Shown one piece after another: positions 8,200 through 16,578 of a stretch of 40,837 nucleotides of DNA. Position numbers and translations under genes: made by a program. A model generated the notes under the pieces. It worked only from the letters and a program-made list of their open reading frames with translations. It ran no database searches and had not been told where the DNA came from. This stretch comes from Alcaligenaceae bacterium (GTDB lineage Bacteria; Pseudomonadota; Gammaproteobacteria; Burkholderiales; Burkholderiaceae_B), in NCBI GenBank assembly GCA_947379755.1, contig CANCOC010000024.1, positions 1 to 40,837 of the forward strand, given 5' to 3'. Each line of letters starts with the position of its first letter. The first letter of the stretch is position 1.

Positions 8200-9174
8200 C
8201 TACTCGGGCTTCACACCGGCCTCTCGGGCAACTTCACCCCAGCGCTTTTGTTCGCGCGCGATGTACTGCACAAACATCGCTGTTGTCCATGGCGTGGGTA
8301 CAGCATTGTATTGGGCAAACTTATCCTTGATTTCCTGGGTCGCCAGTACCTGATTCATGGCCAGATTGATCTTGTTCACGATATCTTTTGGCGTGCCTGC
8401 AGGTGCAAGTAAACCTTGCCAGGAACTCACGTCATACCCGGGATAGCCAGATTCGATCACCGTCGGAATCGCTGGAACGAGCTTCGAACGCTGCTCACTT
8501 GTGATTGCCAGGGCGCGCACTTTGCCTGAAACCACCTGGGGGTAGATACTCGAGAAAGGGTCGAACAATACTTCGATCTGACCACCCAACAGATCTGTAA
8601 TAGCTGGAGAGCTCCCTTTGTACGGAATATGGTTCATCCTGACACCTCCCGCCAGCGTTGAAAACAACTCAACGGCCAGATGAATCGAGGTGCCAGCTGT
8701 GCCGTAATTCAGCTTGCCGGGATGCTCTTTTGCATACGTGACTAGTTCAGCAAGCGAATGTACAGGTAGTGCAGGATTGACCACAACCAGCAGAGGCTGG
8801 ACTGCAACCATCCCAAGTGGCTCGAAACTCTGATTCGGGTCGTACCCCAATTTGGCCATGGTCCACTGGTTAATTGCCAGCGTACTGATGTTACCCATCA
8901 CCCAGGTGTAGCCATCGGCTGGACTTCTTGCCGCAGCTTCTGCCCCAATTGCACCACTGGCACCCGAGCGGTTTTCACAGATCACTTGTTGCCCGAGTAC
9001 ATCACTGAGCTTGGCCGCCAGGGTACGTGCAACGATATCCGTCACCCCACCCGGAGGGAAAGGCACAATCATCCTGATCGGACGATTTGGAAAATCCTGT
9101 GCCTGTGAGACGGTCGCACAACAGAGCAACACCGTATAAATTATCGAGCGCGAGAACCTTTTGAGCAGACGCAT
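8200..9174 (-). CDS. Bug/TctC-family periplasmic solute-binding receptor (1 of 5)
   Basis: A 324-residue receptor of the tripartite tricarboxylate transporter family. It has a signal peptide ending SQA-QD, then the family opening PNRPIRMIVPFPPGGVTDIVAR. The middle ligand-loop motif (NHIPYKGSSPAITDLLGGQ) is also present. These proteins bind carboxylates, amides or aromatic acids for uptake, and many lack a dedicated membrane partner. No TctA/TctB gene is in the window. It starts 4 bp after the stop of the luciferase-like monooxygenase, and its AAGGA ribosome-binding site overlaps that gene's end. The pair is therefore coupled, and the receptor probably delivers the substrate or a relative of the compound oxidised by that enzyme. 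Ligand unknown. Confidence 0.95.
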   Translation of the reverse strand: MRLLKRFSRSIIYTVLLCCATVSQAQDFPNRPIRMIVPFPPGGVTDIVARTLAAKLSDVLGQQVICENRSGASGAIGAEAAARSPADGYTWVMGNISTLAINQWTMAKLGYDPNQSFEPLGMVAVQPLLVVVNPALPVHSLAELVTYAKEHPGKLNYGTAGTSIHLAVELFSTLAGGVRMNHIPYKGSSPAITDLLGGQIEVLFDPFSSIYPQVVSGKVRALAITSEQRSKLVPAIPTVIESGYPGYDVSSWQGLLAPAGTPKDIVNKINLAMNQVLATQEIKDKFAQYNAVPTPWTTAMFVQYIAREQKRWGEVAREAGVKPE

Positions 9175-9178
9175 ATTA

Positions 9179-10384
9179 TTATTCCTTATTCAACGGCGAC
9201 TTGCCGGTATGCAATTGCATCCTCATATGTTCTGGCACCGCTTGACCAGCATCCGTAAAGGCCTTGCGCATGGCTCCCATATGCGGGCCAAAAATCCCGC
9301 TGCGATTGTCGCTCACCCACTCACGCGAGGCATACAGGGTATCCACGCTCCCCTGGAACTGAGGCATGACCCAACGGGCAAAGAGTTCATAACTGCGTAA
9401 GGTCTGCTCGCGTGTCGCCCACTCGTGGGAACGAAACAGCACAGCACCCGCTCCACCGCCCGTAAATTCGAGCAGTCGTCTGATTCCTGCTGCAACCGTA
9501 TCGGGTGATCCAACAATCGTTGTGCCTGCCGCAAGACCTTCCGCAAGAGGGTTTTCACTGCGCATGGGAGGCCGCCCCAGAGTCTCACTAAAATAACTCA
9601 AGGTCTCGACGCGCTCACCAGCGCGCACTTCACGCATGGCCTGCTCATCATCCTCAGCCACATGCATATTGATCACCAGCCGCCAGTCCTCACGCTTCAT
9701 TGTCTTACCGAACTTTGCAGCTTGTTCTTCGCCAATTTTCCATTGCTCGGCGAGCTTCTGTGGTCCGCCAGGAAGCCCCGCACCAAGAGACAGCATGCCC
9801 ACGCCATATTTACCAGCCGTCAAAACGCCCGAAGGCGTAGTGGCGCTCGCCACGGCAATGGGGAATCCTCCCTTGGTATAGGGCGCCAGATGCAGTCGTG
9901 CTTCTTTGAGTTCAAACCAGTCCGTCTTCATCGTGACTGGTTCTTTACCTTCAAGCAATTTCATGATGGCGCCCAGCGACTCATCCATCATGGTGCGCTG
10001 CTTTTCTGCCTCGATCCCCATCATGTAGGCATCCGAGACCAGTGCACCGGGCCCGCATCCAAGCATCACGCGACCCCGTGTCATGTGATCAAGCTGTACA
10101 AAACGCTGAGCCACAAGGAAAGGATGATGATAGGGCAAGCTTGTCACCCCAGAGCCCAGCATGATGCGTTTCGTGCGATCTGCCGCCACTCCGATAAAAA
10201 TTTCTGGCGAAGCGATAATCTCCCAGCCTGCAGAATGATGCTCGCCAATCCAGGCCTCGTCGTAGCCCAGGTCATCGAGCCACTTTACCAGCTCGAGATC
10301 GCGCGCCAGAGCGAGCGTAGGGTTATCACCTAAACGATGAAAGGGAGCAAGGAATATACCGAACCGCAAACCATCGTGGGCCAT
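9179..10384 (-). CDS. Luciferase-like (LLM class) flavin-dependent monooxygenase, limonene-monooxygenase-like
   Basis: A 401-residue bacterial-luciferase-fold enzyme that uses reduced FMN and oxygen to oxidise an organic substrate. The family core is visible: RFGIFLAPFH at the N-terminus, DEAWIGEHHSAGWEIIASPE near residues 38-57, the LGSGVTSLPYHHPFLVA strand-loop and the GCGPGALVSDA loop. The EHHSAGWE segment resembles enzymes annotated as limonene 1,2-monooxygenase or alkanal monooxygenase-like, but the substrate cannot be read from the sequence. It heads an operon with the Bug receptor 4 bp downstream. A divergent Bug gene lies 152 bp upstream across a region with a candidate operator and promoter. 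The flavin reductase partner is not in the window. No signal peptide is seen, so it acts in the cytosol. Confidence 0.93.
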   Translation of the reverse strand: MAHDGLRFGIFLAPFHRLGDNPTLALARDLELVKWLDDLGYDEAWIGEHHSAGWEIIASPEIFIGVAADRTKRIMLGSGVTSLPYHHPFLVAQRFVQLDHMTRGRVMLGCGPGALVSDAYMMGIEAEKQRTMMDESLGAIMKLLEGKEPVTMKTDWFELKEARLHLAPYTKGGFPIAVASATTPSGVLTAGKYGVGMLSLGAGLPGGPQKLAEQWKIGEEQAAKFGKTMKREDWRLVINMHVAEDDEQAMREVRAGERVETLSYFSETLGRPPMRSENPLAEGLAAGTTIVGSPDTVAAGIRRLLEFTGGGAGAVLFRSHEWATREQTLRSYELFARWVMPQFQGSVDTLYASREWVSDNRSGIFGPHMGAMRKAFTDAGQAVPEHMRMQLHTGKSPLNKE

Positions 10385-10425
10385 GTTTGTCTCGTATTTT
10401 TTAAAAATCTTGTTATGGGATTTTT

Positions 10426-10456
10426 ATACCATGCAAATCATTCAATCGCATAGTAT
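10426..10456. promoter_or_regulatory. Candidate operator: 9-bp inverted repeat in a divergent intergenic region
   Basis: ATACCATGC (10426-10434) and GCATAGTAT (10448-10456) are reverse complements with one mismatch, separated by 13 bp. The site lies directly upstream of the candidate -35 box at 10463. Its centre is about 57 bp before the probable transcription start of the Bug gene at 10537. This spacing is what LysR-type activators use. No regulator gene is present in the window. Confidence 0.45.
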
Positions 10457-10462
10457 TGAGTC

Positions 10463-10491
10463 TTGTACGGCGACAGCTTATCCAATATAGT
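10463..10491 (+). promoter_or_regulatory. Candidate sigma-70 promoter for the Bug gene at 10537
   Basis: TTGTAC (10463-10468) and TATAGT (10486-10491) are separated by exactly 17 bp. The -10 matches the consensus at five of six positions, while the -35 is weak. That fits a promoter needing an activator, such as one bound at the inverted repeat just upstream. The gene's GAGGAAAA ribosome-binding site follows near 10525. Confidence 0.45.
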
Positions 10492-10536
10492 CAACCCGAC
10501 ACACTCACTCGCACATCGAATCCGAGGAAAAAATAA

Positions 10537-11505
10537 ATGAGACTCACAACCCGCATCACTTCTGTTTTGTTACTCACTCTGTTTGCAGGCCTGGGCCTTG
10601 CCAGTGCCGCGGACTACCCTGTCCGTCCAGTAAAGTGGATCGTGCCCTATCCCCCCGGTGGAACGACTGACGTGCTTGCGCGCATCATGGCGCAACGACT
10701 CACAGAAAAAATGGGACAGACGTTCATTGTTGAAAACAAACCAGGTGGCGGTAACAATATTGGAACTGAAGCAGTGATCAATGCTGCCCCTGATGGCTAC
10801 ACCATGTTGCTCGTCAATCCGGCTCATGGCATCAATGCCTCGCTTTACAAAAACCTACCGTTCAACGTGATTCGCGATATCGCACCCGTTGCAGGCATGG
10901 TGCGTACGCCCAACGTGATGGTAGTGACCGACTCTCTGCCAGTCAAAAATGTTGCCGAATTCATTGCCTACTGCAAAGCCAATCCAGGCAAGATCAACAT
11001 GGCGTCATCTGGCAGCGGCACCTCCGTACACCTCTCCGGAGAACTGTTCAAGTACATGACGGGTTGCAACATGACGCATGTTCCTTACAAAGGAGCAGGC
11101 CCTGCGCTCAATGACCTCATCGCAGGACAAGTCCAGGTACTGTTTGATAACTTGCCTTCCTCTGCCCCGCACATCAAGGGTGGTCGCATCCGTGCACTGG
11201 CTGTGACTTCGCTCGCGCGCGAACCTTCGATGCCAAACATCCCAACCGTGGCGGATACTGTTCCAGGATATGAAGCAACCGCGTGGTTTGGAATCGGCAT
11301 GCCAAAAGGCACGCCTCGTGCAGTCATCGAAAGGGTCAATGCTGAAGTCAATCTTGCTCTGGCTGATCCAAAAATGCGCGCGCGGCTTGCAGATCTGGGA
11401 GGCGTCCCTATTCCGGGCACTCCCGAAGACTTCGGAAAAATCATGGCAGAAGAAACTGCAAAGTGGACCAAAGTGGTCGAGGCATCTGGTGCGACAGTCG
11501 ACTAA
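10537..11505 (+). CDS. Bug/TctC-family periplasmic solute-binding receptor (2 of 5)
   Basis: A 322-residue exported receptor. The signal peptide ends ASA-AD, followed by YPVRPVKWIVPYPPGGTTDVLAR. The central ligand-contact segment reads THVPYKGAGPALNDLIAGQ, and a cysteine (TGCN) sits just before it. A GAGG ribosome-binding site supports the ATG. It is transcribed divergently from the monooxygenase-Bug operon and shares the 152-bp control region, so co-regulation with that pathway is likely. Its stop codon lies 3 bp from the stop of the opposing FkbM gene, leaving no room for a terminator between them. The ligand is not predictable. Confidence 0.95.
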   Translation: MRLTTRITSVLLLTLFAGLGLASAADYPVRPVKWIVPYPPGGTTDVLARIMAQRLTEKMGQTFIVENKPGGGNNIGTEAVINAAPDGYTMLLVNPAHGINASLYKNLPFNVIRDIAPVAGMVRTPNVMVVTDSLPVKNVAEFIAYCKANPGKINMASSGSGTSVHLSGELFKYMTGCNMTHVPYKGAGPALNDLIAGQVQVLFDNLPSSAPHIKGGRIRALAVTSLAREPSMPNIPTVADTVPGYEATAWFGIGMPKGTPRAVIERVNAEVNLALADPKMRARLADLGGVPIPGTPEDFGKIMAEETAKWTKVVEASGATVD

Positions 11506-11508
11506 GTC

Positions 11509-12423
11509 CTAGATAATCTGTCCACCATCATAGCCACAGGCAATTCGGCCCAAGGCGATTCGTAATTGGGCTGCATCCAGATTGGGCAGCGCGCAATCGC
11601 CGGTCGCAGTGTTGCCTCGTAATAATAAGTCCTGAATCTGCTGCTCCGACAGGTTTGGCAGATTCGCCCACAATCCTCTGGCCAGTTGTTGTGCCAGCAA
11701 ATGATCAGGATGATTCGCCTGTTCAGGCGCGCGTCCGATCTCATACATATGTGTGACAGCATCCCACGGTGCGCGTTCGGCAGGCAGACGACCCAGGATA
11801 TCAGGACACTCCTTGGCCACGTAAAAACGATTTAAAGTGTCAAACAGGCGGAAGGTATATCCATTTTCAAGCAGCATCGGTTCAAATGCTTCCCAGGCAG
11901 GCTCACCTTTTCCGGGGGTGACAGCTTCTGCGATGATCACTCGGGGACGAAAGCGCTTCCAGTCGTTACCCGCCAACACATCACTTTCAGCACCTTCGAC
12001 ATCAATCTTCAGAAAATCGATTTGAGTGATCTGATATTTTTCACATATTGTTGCCAAGGTCATCATCGGCAACTGCATGCGCTGGTAGTCTGCACCAAAC
12101 TCTTTCGCAACTTCTGCATGATTTTGTATCGTGGTCGAAAAACCATGCAGCCGATCGACATGAAAAAAATCGACCATTCCGTTTTCACGACCGATCAAGC
12201 CCTCATAGACTTGATCCCGGGGCCGGATTCTGGGATATAACGCTGCAAGTTCCGGAATCGGCTCTGCTACGAGGCCACTCCAGCCTCGCTCATAAAACCA
12301 TAGTGACACATTATCAGCAACGGGATGCCCTGCGCCGACATCAATATAAAAACCCCGCTCCTGACCTGCGAAGGCCAACGCCAGGTGGTAGTCCTCCATA
12401 TTCTGTGTATAAGAGAGTGCCAT
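11509..12423 (-). CDS. FkbM-family SAM-dependent methyltransferase with C-terminal extension
   Basis: A 304-residue protein. The FkbM methyltransferase fold covers about residues 1-215: GFYIDVGAGHPVADN (SAM-binding loop with an acidic D) and the family signature IDFLKIDVEGAESDVLAG near residue 137. FkbM enzymes O-methylate hydroxyls in polyketides and sugars. The remaining 85-90 residues are an extra helical tail with no recognised domain. The ATG has a GAGG ribosome-binding site at good distance. The gene ends a minus-strand run (kinase, enolase-like, MOSC, this gene) with a 27-bp gap to the MOSC gene, so it is probably cotranscribed. Acceptor unknown. Confidence 0.88.
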   Translation of the reverse strand: MALSYTQNMEDYHLALAFAGQERGFYIDVGAGHPVADNVSLWFYERGWSGLVAEPIPELAALYPRIRPRDQVYEGLIGRENGMVDFFHVDRLHGFSTTIQNHAEVAKEFGADYQRMQLPMMTLATICEKYQITQIDFLKIDVEGAESDVLAGNDWKRFRPRVIIAEAVTPGKGEPAWEAFEPMLLENGYTFRLFDTLNRFYVAKECPDILGRLPAERAPWDAVTHMYEIGRAPEQANHPDHLLAQQLARGLWANLPNLSEQQIQDLLLRGNTATGDCALPNLDAAQLRIALGRIACGYDGGQII

Positions 12424-12450
12424 CTATGAAACCTCAGCAAAAAAATGAAA

Positions 12451-13047
12451 TTACAATTTGCGCTTAATTTTTAACAATGCATTTTGCGCAGCGATACTGA
12501 CTGTGCGCTCACCGGGAGTGACGTCAATCTGATCACCAGCCTTGAGCACCCCAGGCTGCAAGACGCTCAGATACCATCCACTACGTGCACTACGCACCAT
12601 CAGCGGACCCGCCTCGTCCAAACCGATTTTTGCGGTGAATTTAAAGCAGGGTTCGCGCAGGTTTTCGACCATCAGTTCAACGTCACCAATTTGCCAGAGA
12701 TCTCCAACAAAAACCTCATCCTCGACAAAACCCTCAACAGTCAGGTTTTCACCAAAGAAACCATGATCCAGGCGATCCAGGCAAGAGTCATTCTGCTTGA
12801 GCAAATCCTCCCAAAAAACATAATGCTCGACAGGATAAGCATAGACGGCTTTGTCAGGACCACCATGCACATTCAGGTCGGCCTGCGCATCACGCTCGAG
12901 CCCGAGTGGACCAGCAAAAATCGCAACAGGTTCCGCTAGCTGACTGACGGGCTGTTTATTAATCGCACTGTTGACCGTACGGCCAGGTCCGTCGCCAGAT
13001 ATTGCAAATTTTTTAATCTGTCCGGTCGATATCGTCAGGATGCGCAT
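12451..13047 (-). CDS. MOSC domain protein (YiiM-like)
   Basis: A 198-residue protein with a single MOSC domain, the fold that ends molybdenum-cofactor sulfurases and also occurs alone in YiiM/YuaD-type proteins. Diagnostic features are NVHGGPDKAVYAYPVEHY (H61 onward), FGENLTVEGF near residue 98, and the conserved cysteine C134 in NLREPCFKF, which would carry a persulfide or contact the molybdenum ligand. E. coli YiiM works in reduction of N-hydroxylated compounds, so such activity is possible here. The start is supported by GGGGAATTGA before the ATG. It lies 52 bp after the enolase-like gene and 27 bp before the FkbM gene on the same strand. Confidence 0.92.
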   Translation of the reverse strand: MRILTISTGQIKKFAISGDGPGRTVNSAINKQPVSQLAEPVAIFAGPLGLERDAQADLNVHGGPDKAVYAYPVEHYVFWEDLLKQNDSCLDRLDHGFFGENLTVEGFVEDEVFVGDLWQIGDVELMVENLREPCFKFTAKIGLDEAGPLMVRSARSGWYLSVLQPGVLKAGDQIDVTPGERTVSIAAQNALLKIKRKL

Positions 13048-13099
13048 TCAATTCCCCATGTTGGTGCTGATGTATGTCCATCAGCAGCTGACGCAAAAA

Positions 13100-14374
13100 T
13101 CATGCCATTCTTCGAAAACCATTGGCGAAGGGTAGTGAAGCACCAGAAGATGTTTCTATACGAATGCCTTCATTCCACTTTGCCATTCGCTCAGACCTTG
13201 CAAACGAACCGACTTTAAGTTGCCCTGCATCCCAGCCTGTTGCAAGATGCACGATCATTGTGTCTTCTGTTTCTCCTGAACGTGCAGAAACAATTGTCTT
13301 GTAACCAACAGCTTTAGCCGCATCGATGGCCGCTCGTGTTTCAGTCATCGTTCCGATCTGATTCGGCTTAATCAAAACGGTATTGCAAGCACCGCAAGCG
13401 GCTGCAGCGCGAATGCGGGTGGCATCCGTCACGAGATAATCATCGCCAACAATCTGAATCCTGTGACCGGCTTCGCGCGTGAAATCAATCAGGCCTTGCT
13501 CATCGCTTTCACTCAGAGGGTCCTCAATTGATACGATCGGATACTGCTCGATCCAGCGCATGAGTAGCTCTGCAAAACCATTTGAATCCAGGCTCCGGTT
13601 GTCTAGTGCCAAACGGTATTTGCCATCAGCAAAGAACTCAGAAGCAGCAATATCCAGCGCAATGCCCACATCCAATCCTGGCGTATAGCCTGCTGCTTCG
13701 ATGGCAGCCACAAGCGTATCAAGAGCCTGTTCATTTTTAGAAAATGCCGGCCACCACCCCCCCTCGTCGGCCACGCCCATCAAGGTTCCCTTTCTTTGCA
13801 TGAGCAGACCTGCGTGCCGGTAGACCTCAGCAGTCATCTCCAGAGACTGCTCAAACGAGGTTGCCCCAATCGCGATCACCATGAAATCCTGCACATCGAC
13901 ACGCCGTCCTGCGTGGGCACCACCTCCAAAAATTTGAATCTGGGGCATCGGCAGGCTGGCTGCAGCATCACCCGCCAGGTAACGCCAGAGTGGTTTGCAG
14001 GCACTGTTCGCCGCAGCATTCAGCACCGCCATCGAAGTCGCGACAATTGCATTGGCGCCCAGTCGCGATTTATTGGGCGTACCATCCAGCTCAATCAGCC
14101 TCTGATCCACTGCAGCCTGCTCACGGGCATCCATTCCAAGAAGAGCAGGAGCAATTTCATGCCTGAGCCCCTGTAGCGCCTGCTGGACATCCTTTCCACC
14201 AAACGCCTCGCCTGCGTCACGCAATTCAAGTGCTTCGTGCTGTCCCCTTGAGGCGCCAGCCGGCGCAATACCGCGCCCAATGGTGCCGTCTTCGAGCGCA
14301 AGTTCCACCTCCACCGTCGGAATGCCGCGCGAATCCCAAATCCTGCGTGCAACGATACTTTGAATCTGACTCAT
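13100..14374 (-). CDS. Divergent enolase paralogue (altered active site)
   Basis: A 424-residue full-length enolase-fold protein that aligns without large gaps to classical enolase. The magnesium ligands D241, E284 and D311, loop serine S42, catalytic E204 (in ADEGG), K336 (LIKPNQIG) and K387, H154, and the phosphate-binding R365-S366 are all kept. Several usually invariant positions differ. D163 replaces Glu (yeast E168), A364 replaces His (yeast H373, in VSARSGETED), and A39-G-A-S-R43 replaces SGAST in the mobile loop; N of DSRGNPTVE is I18 and NGG becomes GGG. The changes cluster on the hydroxyl side and in the lid, while phosphate and carboxylate binding look intact. I infer an enolase-like reaction on a different phosphorylated acid. 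The ATG overlaps the stop of the upstream kinase gene (ATGA). It is unlikely to be the housekeeping eno. Confidence 0.9.
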   Translation of the reverse strand: MSQIQSIVARRIWDSRGIPTVEVELALEDGTIGRGIAPAGASRGQHEALELRDAGEAFGGKDVQQALQGLRHEIAPALLGMDAREQAAVDQRLIELDGTPNKSRLGANAIVATSMAVLNAAANSACKPLWRYLAGDAAASLPMPQIQIFGGGAHAGRRVDVQDFMVIAIGATSFEQSLEMTAEVYRHAGLLMQRKGTLMGVADEGGWWPAFSKNEQALDTLVAAIEAAGYTPGLDVGIALDIAASEFFADGKYRLALDNRSLDSNGFAELLMRWIEQYPIVSIEDPLSESDEQGLIDFTREAGHRIQIVGDDYLVTDATRIRAAAACGACNTVLIKPNQIGTMTETRAAIDAAKAVGYKTIVSARSGETEDTMIVHLATGWDAGQLKVGSFARSERMAKWNEGIRIETSSGASLPFANGFRRMA

Positions 14375-15402
14375 TGATTGATTTCCCTATACCAGAATGA
14401 TTGAATGAGGCTCACTGTATTGAACTGCGCATCCAGCAACTGCTCAGCGAATTGACGCACCCTCTCACGCTGAGCATCGTTTAAATATTCGACAGGTGAC
14501 TTTCCATCTACACGTGCAAGCAGCAAGGCAGGCAGCAGCTGGGCAACACGACACTCCAGAGCCTGCCTGGGCTCCCAGCCTACAAATGCAAAGTAATGGG
14601 TACAAAAAAATGAGAACGCTCGGGATAAACTGGCTGCCGCCTGAGGCACGACCACGGCTTTGAGCAAAAGATGATTCAATAAAAAAGCCACATCAAAAGC
14701 AGGATCGCCATAACAGGCACACTCCGCATCGAGAATGATCAGACCCTTGCTGCCAGTCAGGATGTTTTTTGGACTGATATCACCATGCACGAGTGCATGT
14801 TTATGTTGAATAAAACTGTCAACCAGGCTTTGAAAAAAATATCTGCGCTCAGGATGCTGACGCCCTGTTTCGAGCAAGTAAGCATCCAGACGAATCGCCA
14901 TGAAGTTCTGGTCGTTCAATGCAGTGTCAAACGTGTCAACGATGTGCGAATTGCCTGCCGTTTCGTTATGAATGAGACTCAGAACGTGCCCCAGTTGTGC
15001 AGCAACCTCTGTATCGACCCGGCCCAGGAGTAATAGGTCTTTCCAGCACATATTTTGCTCAGGAGGAAAAAACTCCATCAGAAATGATCCTGACTGCTTG
15101 TCGACCCCAAGGATATCTGGCACATGTTCAGGCACAATTTGTGCTGCCGCTTCAAGCCAGGCAATCTCAGCAAAGACCCGTTCAATCGGCGCGTGCCACT
15201 CCTTGGCTACTTTTAATGTCGGAAGTGCCTGCTTAAGACAAAATATTTCTTTACCCGTCTCGATTCTCATGATGTTGGAAGACACACCACCTTTGAGCAT
15301 CTGGATGGCGGGTGTCACCCCCGCCTCGAGCTTGCCTAAACGGCCCAGCATCTTGACCAGTGCCTGCTGATCACTGGCCAAATCAATAAACTGCACAGCC
15401 AT
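14371..15402 (-). CDS. APH-fold small-molecule kinase, methylthioribose-kinase-like
   Basis: A 343-residue aminoglycoside-phosphotransferase-fold kinase. K57 in FCLKQAL matches the ATP-binding lysine. H207-G-D209-ISPKN213 holds the catalytic Asp and a metal-binding Asn, and LDAECACYGDP (D225, E227) replaces the DFG-type metal loop. The pattern around CACYGDPAFDVAFLLNHLLLK resembles 5-methylthioribose kinase and homoserine-kinase-like families rather than antibiotic-resistance enzymes. No resistance role is suggested. A GGAGA ribosome-binding site supports the ATG. It is the first gene of the minus-strand run, and its TGA overlaps the enolase-like ATG, so the two proteins are made together. 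The simplest reading is that it phosphorylates the compound on which the enolase paralogue acts. Substrate unknown. Confidence 0.9.
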   Translation of the reverse strand: MAVQFIDLASDQQALVKMLGRLGKLEAGVTPAIQMLKGGVSSNIMRIETGKEIFCLKQALPTLKVAKEWHAPIERVFAEIAWLEAAAQIVPEHVPDILGVDKQSGSFLMEFFPPEQNMCWKDLLLLGRVDTEVAAQLGHVLSLIHNETAGNSHIVDTFDTALNDQNFMAIRLDAYLLETGRQHPERRYFFQSLVDSFIQHKHALVHGDISPKNILTGSKGLIILDAECACYGDPAFDVAFLLNHLLLKAVVVPQAAASLSRAFSFFCTHYFAFVGWEPRQALECRVAQLLPALLLARVDGKSPVEYLNDAQRERVRQFAEQLLDAQFNTVSLIQSFWYREINQ

Positions 15403-15525
15403 ACTTGTCTCCAGCTTTTTTTCAGGTCTTATTTTCAGATCATCATATCGCCTATTTTTGAACGCCTCACGTCGAGATGGATGTATTCTTTCGAAACTTA
15501 TAAAAATATCAATCAGGATTGAATA

Positions 15526-16503
15526 ATGTTGTCATATTGGATGCAAACAGTCGCGGACCAAACAGCGCTGGAATTACGCGAAATTGATCGCCCTACCCCT
15601 CAGCCCAATCAAGTCTTGGTACGCCTGCATGCCGCGAGCTTGAACCGGGGTGAGTTCGTCATCGGGCACGGTTTGCACAAAAGTGGCCAGGCGAATGCCA
15701 TTGGTATGGAAGGAGCAGGTGTTGTGGTCGAGCTTGGCACCCATGCCACAGGCCTTGCGGTCGGCGACAAAGTCATGGGCCGCTGTAAAGGTGCCTTTGC
15801 AGAATATGCCTGCATGGATGTGCGCGAAGCTATACCCATGCCAGAATCGATCACTTTTGAACAAGCCTCAAGCATCCCACTGACGTTCCTGGTCGTGCAC
15901 GATATGCTGTCGTTGCAAGGAAATCTTCAGACAGGTGAATGGTTGCTGATCAATGGAGTGTCTTCCGGTGTAGGCGTGGCAGCGCTTCAAACAGCCAAAG
16001 CTATCGGTGCCAAAGTGATCGGTACTTCAGGATCACCTGAAAAGCTGGCACGGCTCAAAGCCTATGGTCTTGACGTCGGTCTGTGCCTCAGAGGCCCCGG
16101 CTTTGCTGAGCAGGTCATGGAGATCACCGAAGGCAAGGGTGTCAATCTGGTCGTCAACACGGTGGGAGGCACGGTGTTTGCAGAGAGCATTCGTTGTATG
16201 GCCTTTGAAGGCCGTCTGGCCATGGTTGGTTACGTCGATGGTGTGCTGACAGCAGAGCTGGATTTACAGGCTTTGCACGCCAGGCGACTCAAACTATTTG
16301 GCGTATCCAATAAATTACGCTCCGCGGACCAGAAAGCCCAATTCATTCCAGAGTTCAAAGCTCAGGTACTCCCAGCGATCGCGGATGGCAGAATTAAACC
16401 GCTGGTCGATCATGTCTTTGACTTTAACCAGCTCGCGCAGGCCAAGGCCATGATGCAAGACAACAAGCATGTCGGAAAAATTGTATTACGCATGCCAGTC
16501 TAA
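15526..16503 (+). CDS. Zinc-independent MDR-family NAD(P)H quinone oxidoreductase-like reductase
   Basis: A 325-residue medium-chain dehydrogenase/reductase. The GroES-like N-terminal half (RLHAASLNRGEFVIG, NAIGMEGAGVVVELG) lacks the catalytic zinc cysteine and histidine. The Rossmann half has NGVSSGVGVAALQTAKAIGA near residues 143-162 and a cofactor strand ending GTSGSPEKL, where Ser/Lys suggest NADPH. Such proteins reduce quinones, enones or enoyl-type substrates in the cytosol. The start has an AGGA ribosome-binding site 8 nt upstream. It is divergent from the kinase-enolase operon across 123 bp, and a Bug receptor gene follows about 25-75 bp downstream depending on the start chosen there. 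The two plus-strand genes may form a small catabolic operon. Confidence 0.9.
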   Translation: MLSYWMQTVADQTALELREIDRPTPQPNQVLVRLHAASLNRGEFVIGHGLHKSGQANAIGMEGAGVVVELGTHATGLAVGDKVMGRCKGAFAEYACMDVREAIPMPESITFEQASSIPLTFLVVHDMLSLQGNLQTGEWLLINGVSSGVGVAALQTAKAIGAKVIGTSGSPEKLARLKAYGLDVGLCLRGPGFAEQVMEITEGKGVNLVVNTVGGTVFAESIRCMAFEGRLAMVGYVDGVLTAELDLQALHARRLKLFGVSNKLRSADQKAQFIPEFKAQVLPAIADGRIKPLVDHVFDFNQLAQAKAMMQDNKHVGKIVLRMPV

Positions 16504-16578
16504 AAAATATGTGGCCTCAGGTGACGCATGCAGGGCAGCTCACCTGTCGAGCAGTTCAGTCAAAGAATGGATGATCAA

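Noticed and set aside
8188-8212. Small GC stem (AGCCC/GGGCT) over the stop of the first Bug gene as terminator
   Set aside because: Only five base pairs, it overlaps the stop codon and has no U-tract.
9662-10333. A 223-codon plus-strand frame inside the luciferase-like monooxygenase gene
   Set aside because: It is antisense to a clear enzyme gene, lacks domain features and reads as the usual mirror frame of a coding region.
13100-14374. Housekeeping enolase gene eno
   Set aside because: Several residues normally invariant in true enolase are replaced, and the gene is not near pyrG/kdsA, its common neighbours in beta-proteobacteria.
14371-15402. Aminoglycoside resistance kinase
   Set aside because: The fold is shared, but the metal loop and helix after it resemble methylthioribose or homoserine kinases, and the gene is fused in expression to an enolase-like enzyme.
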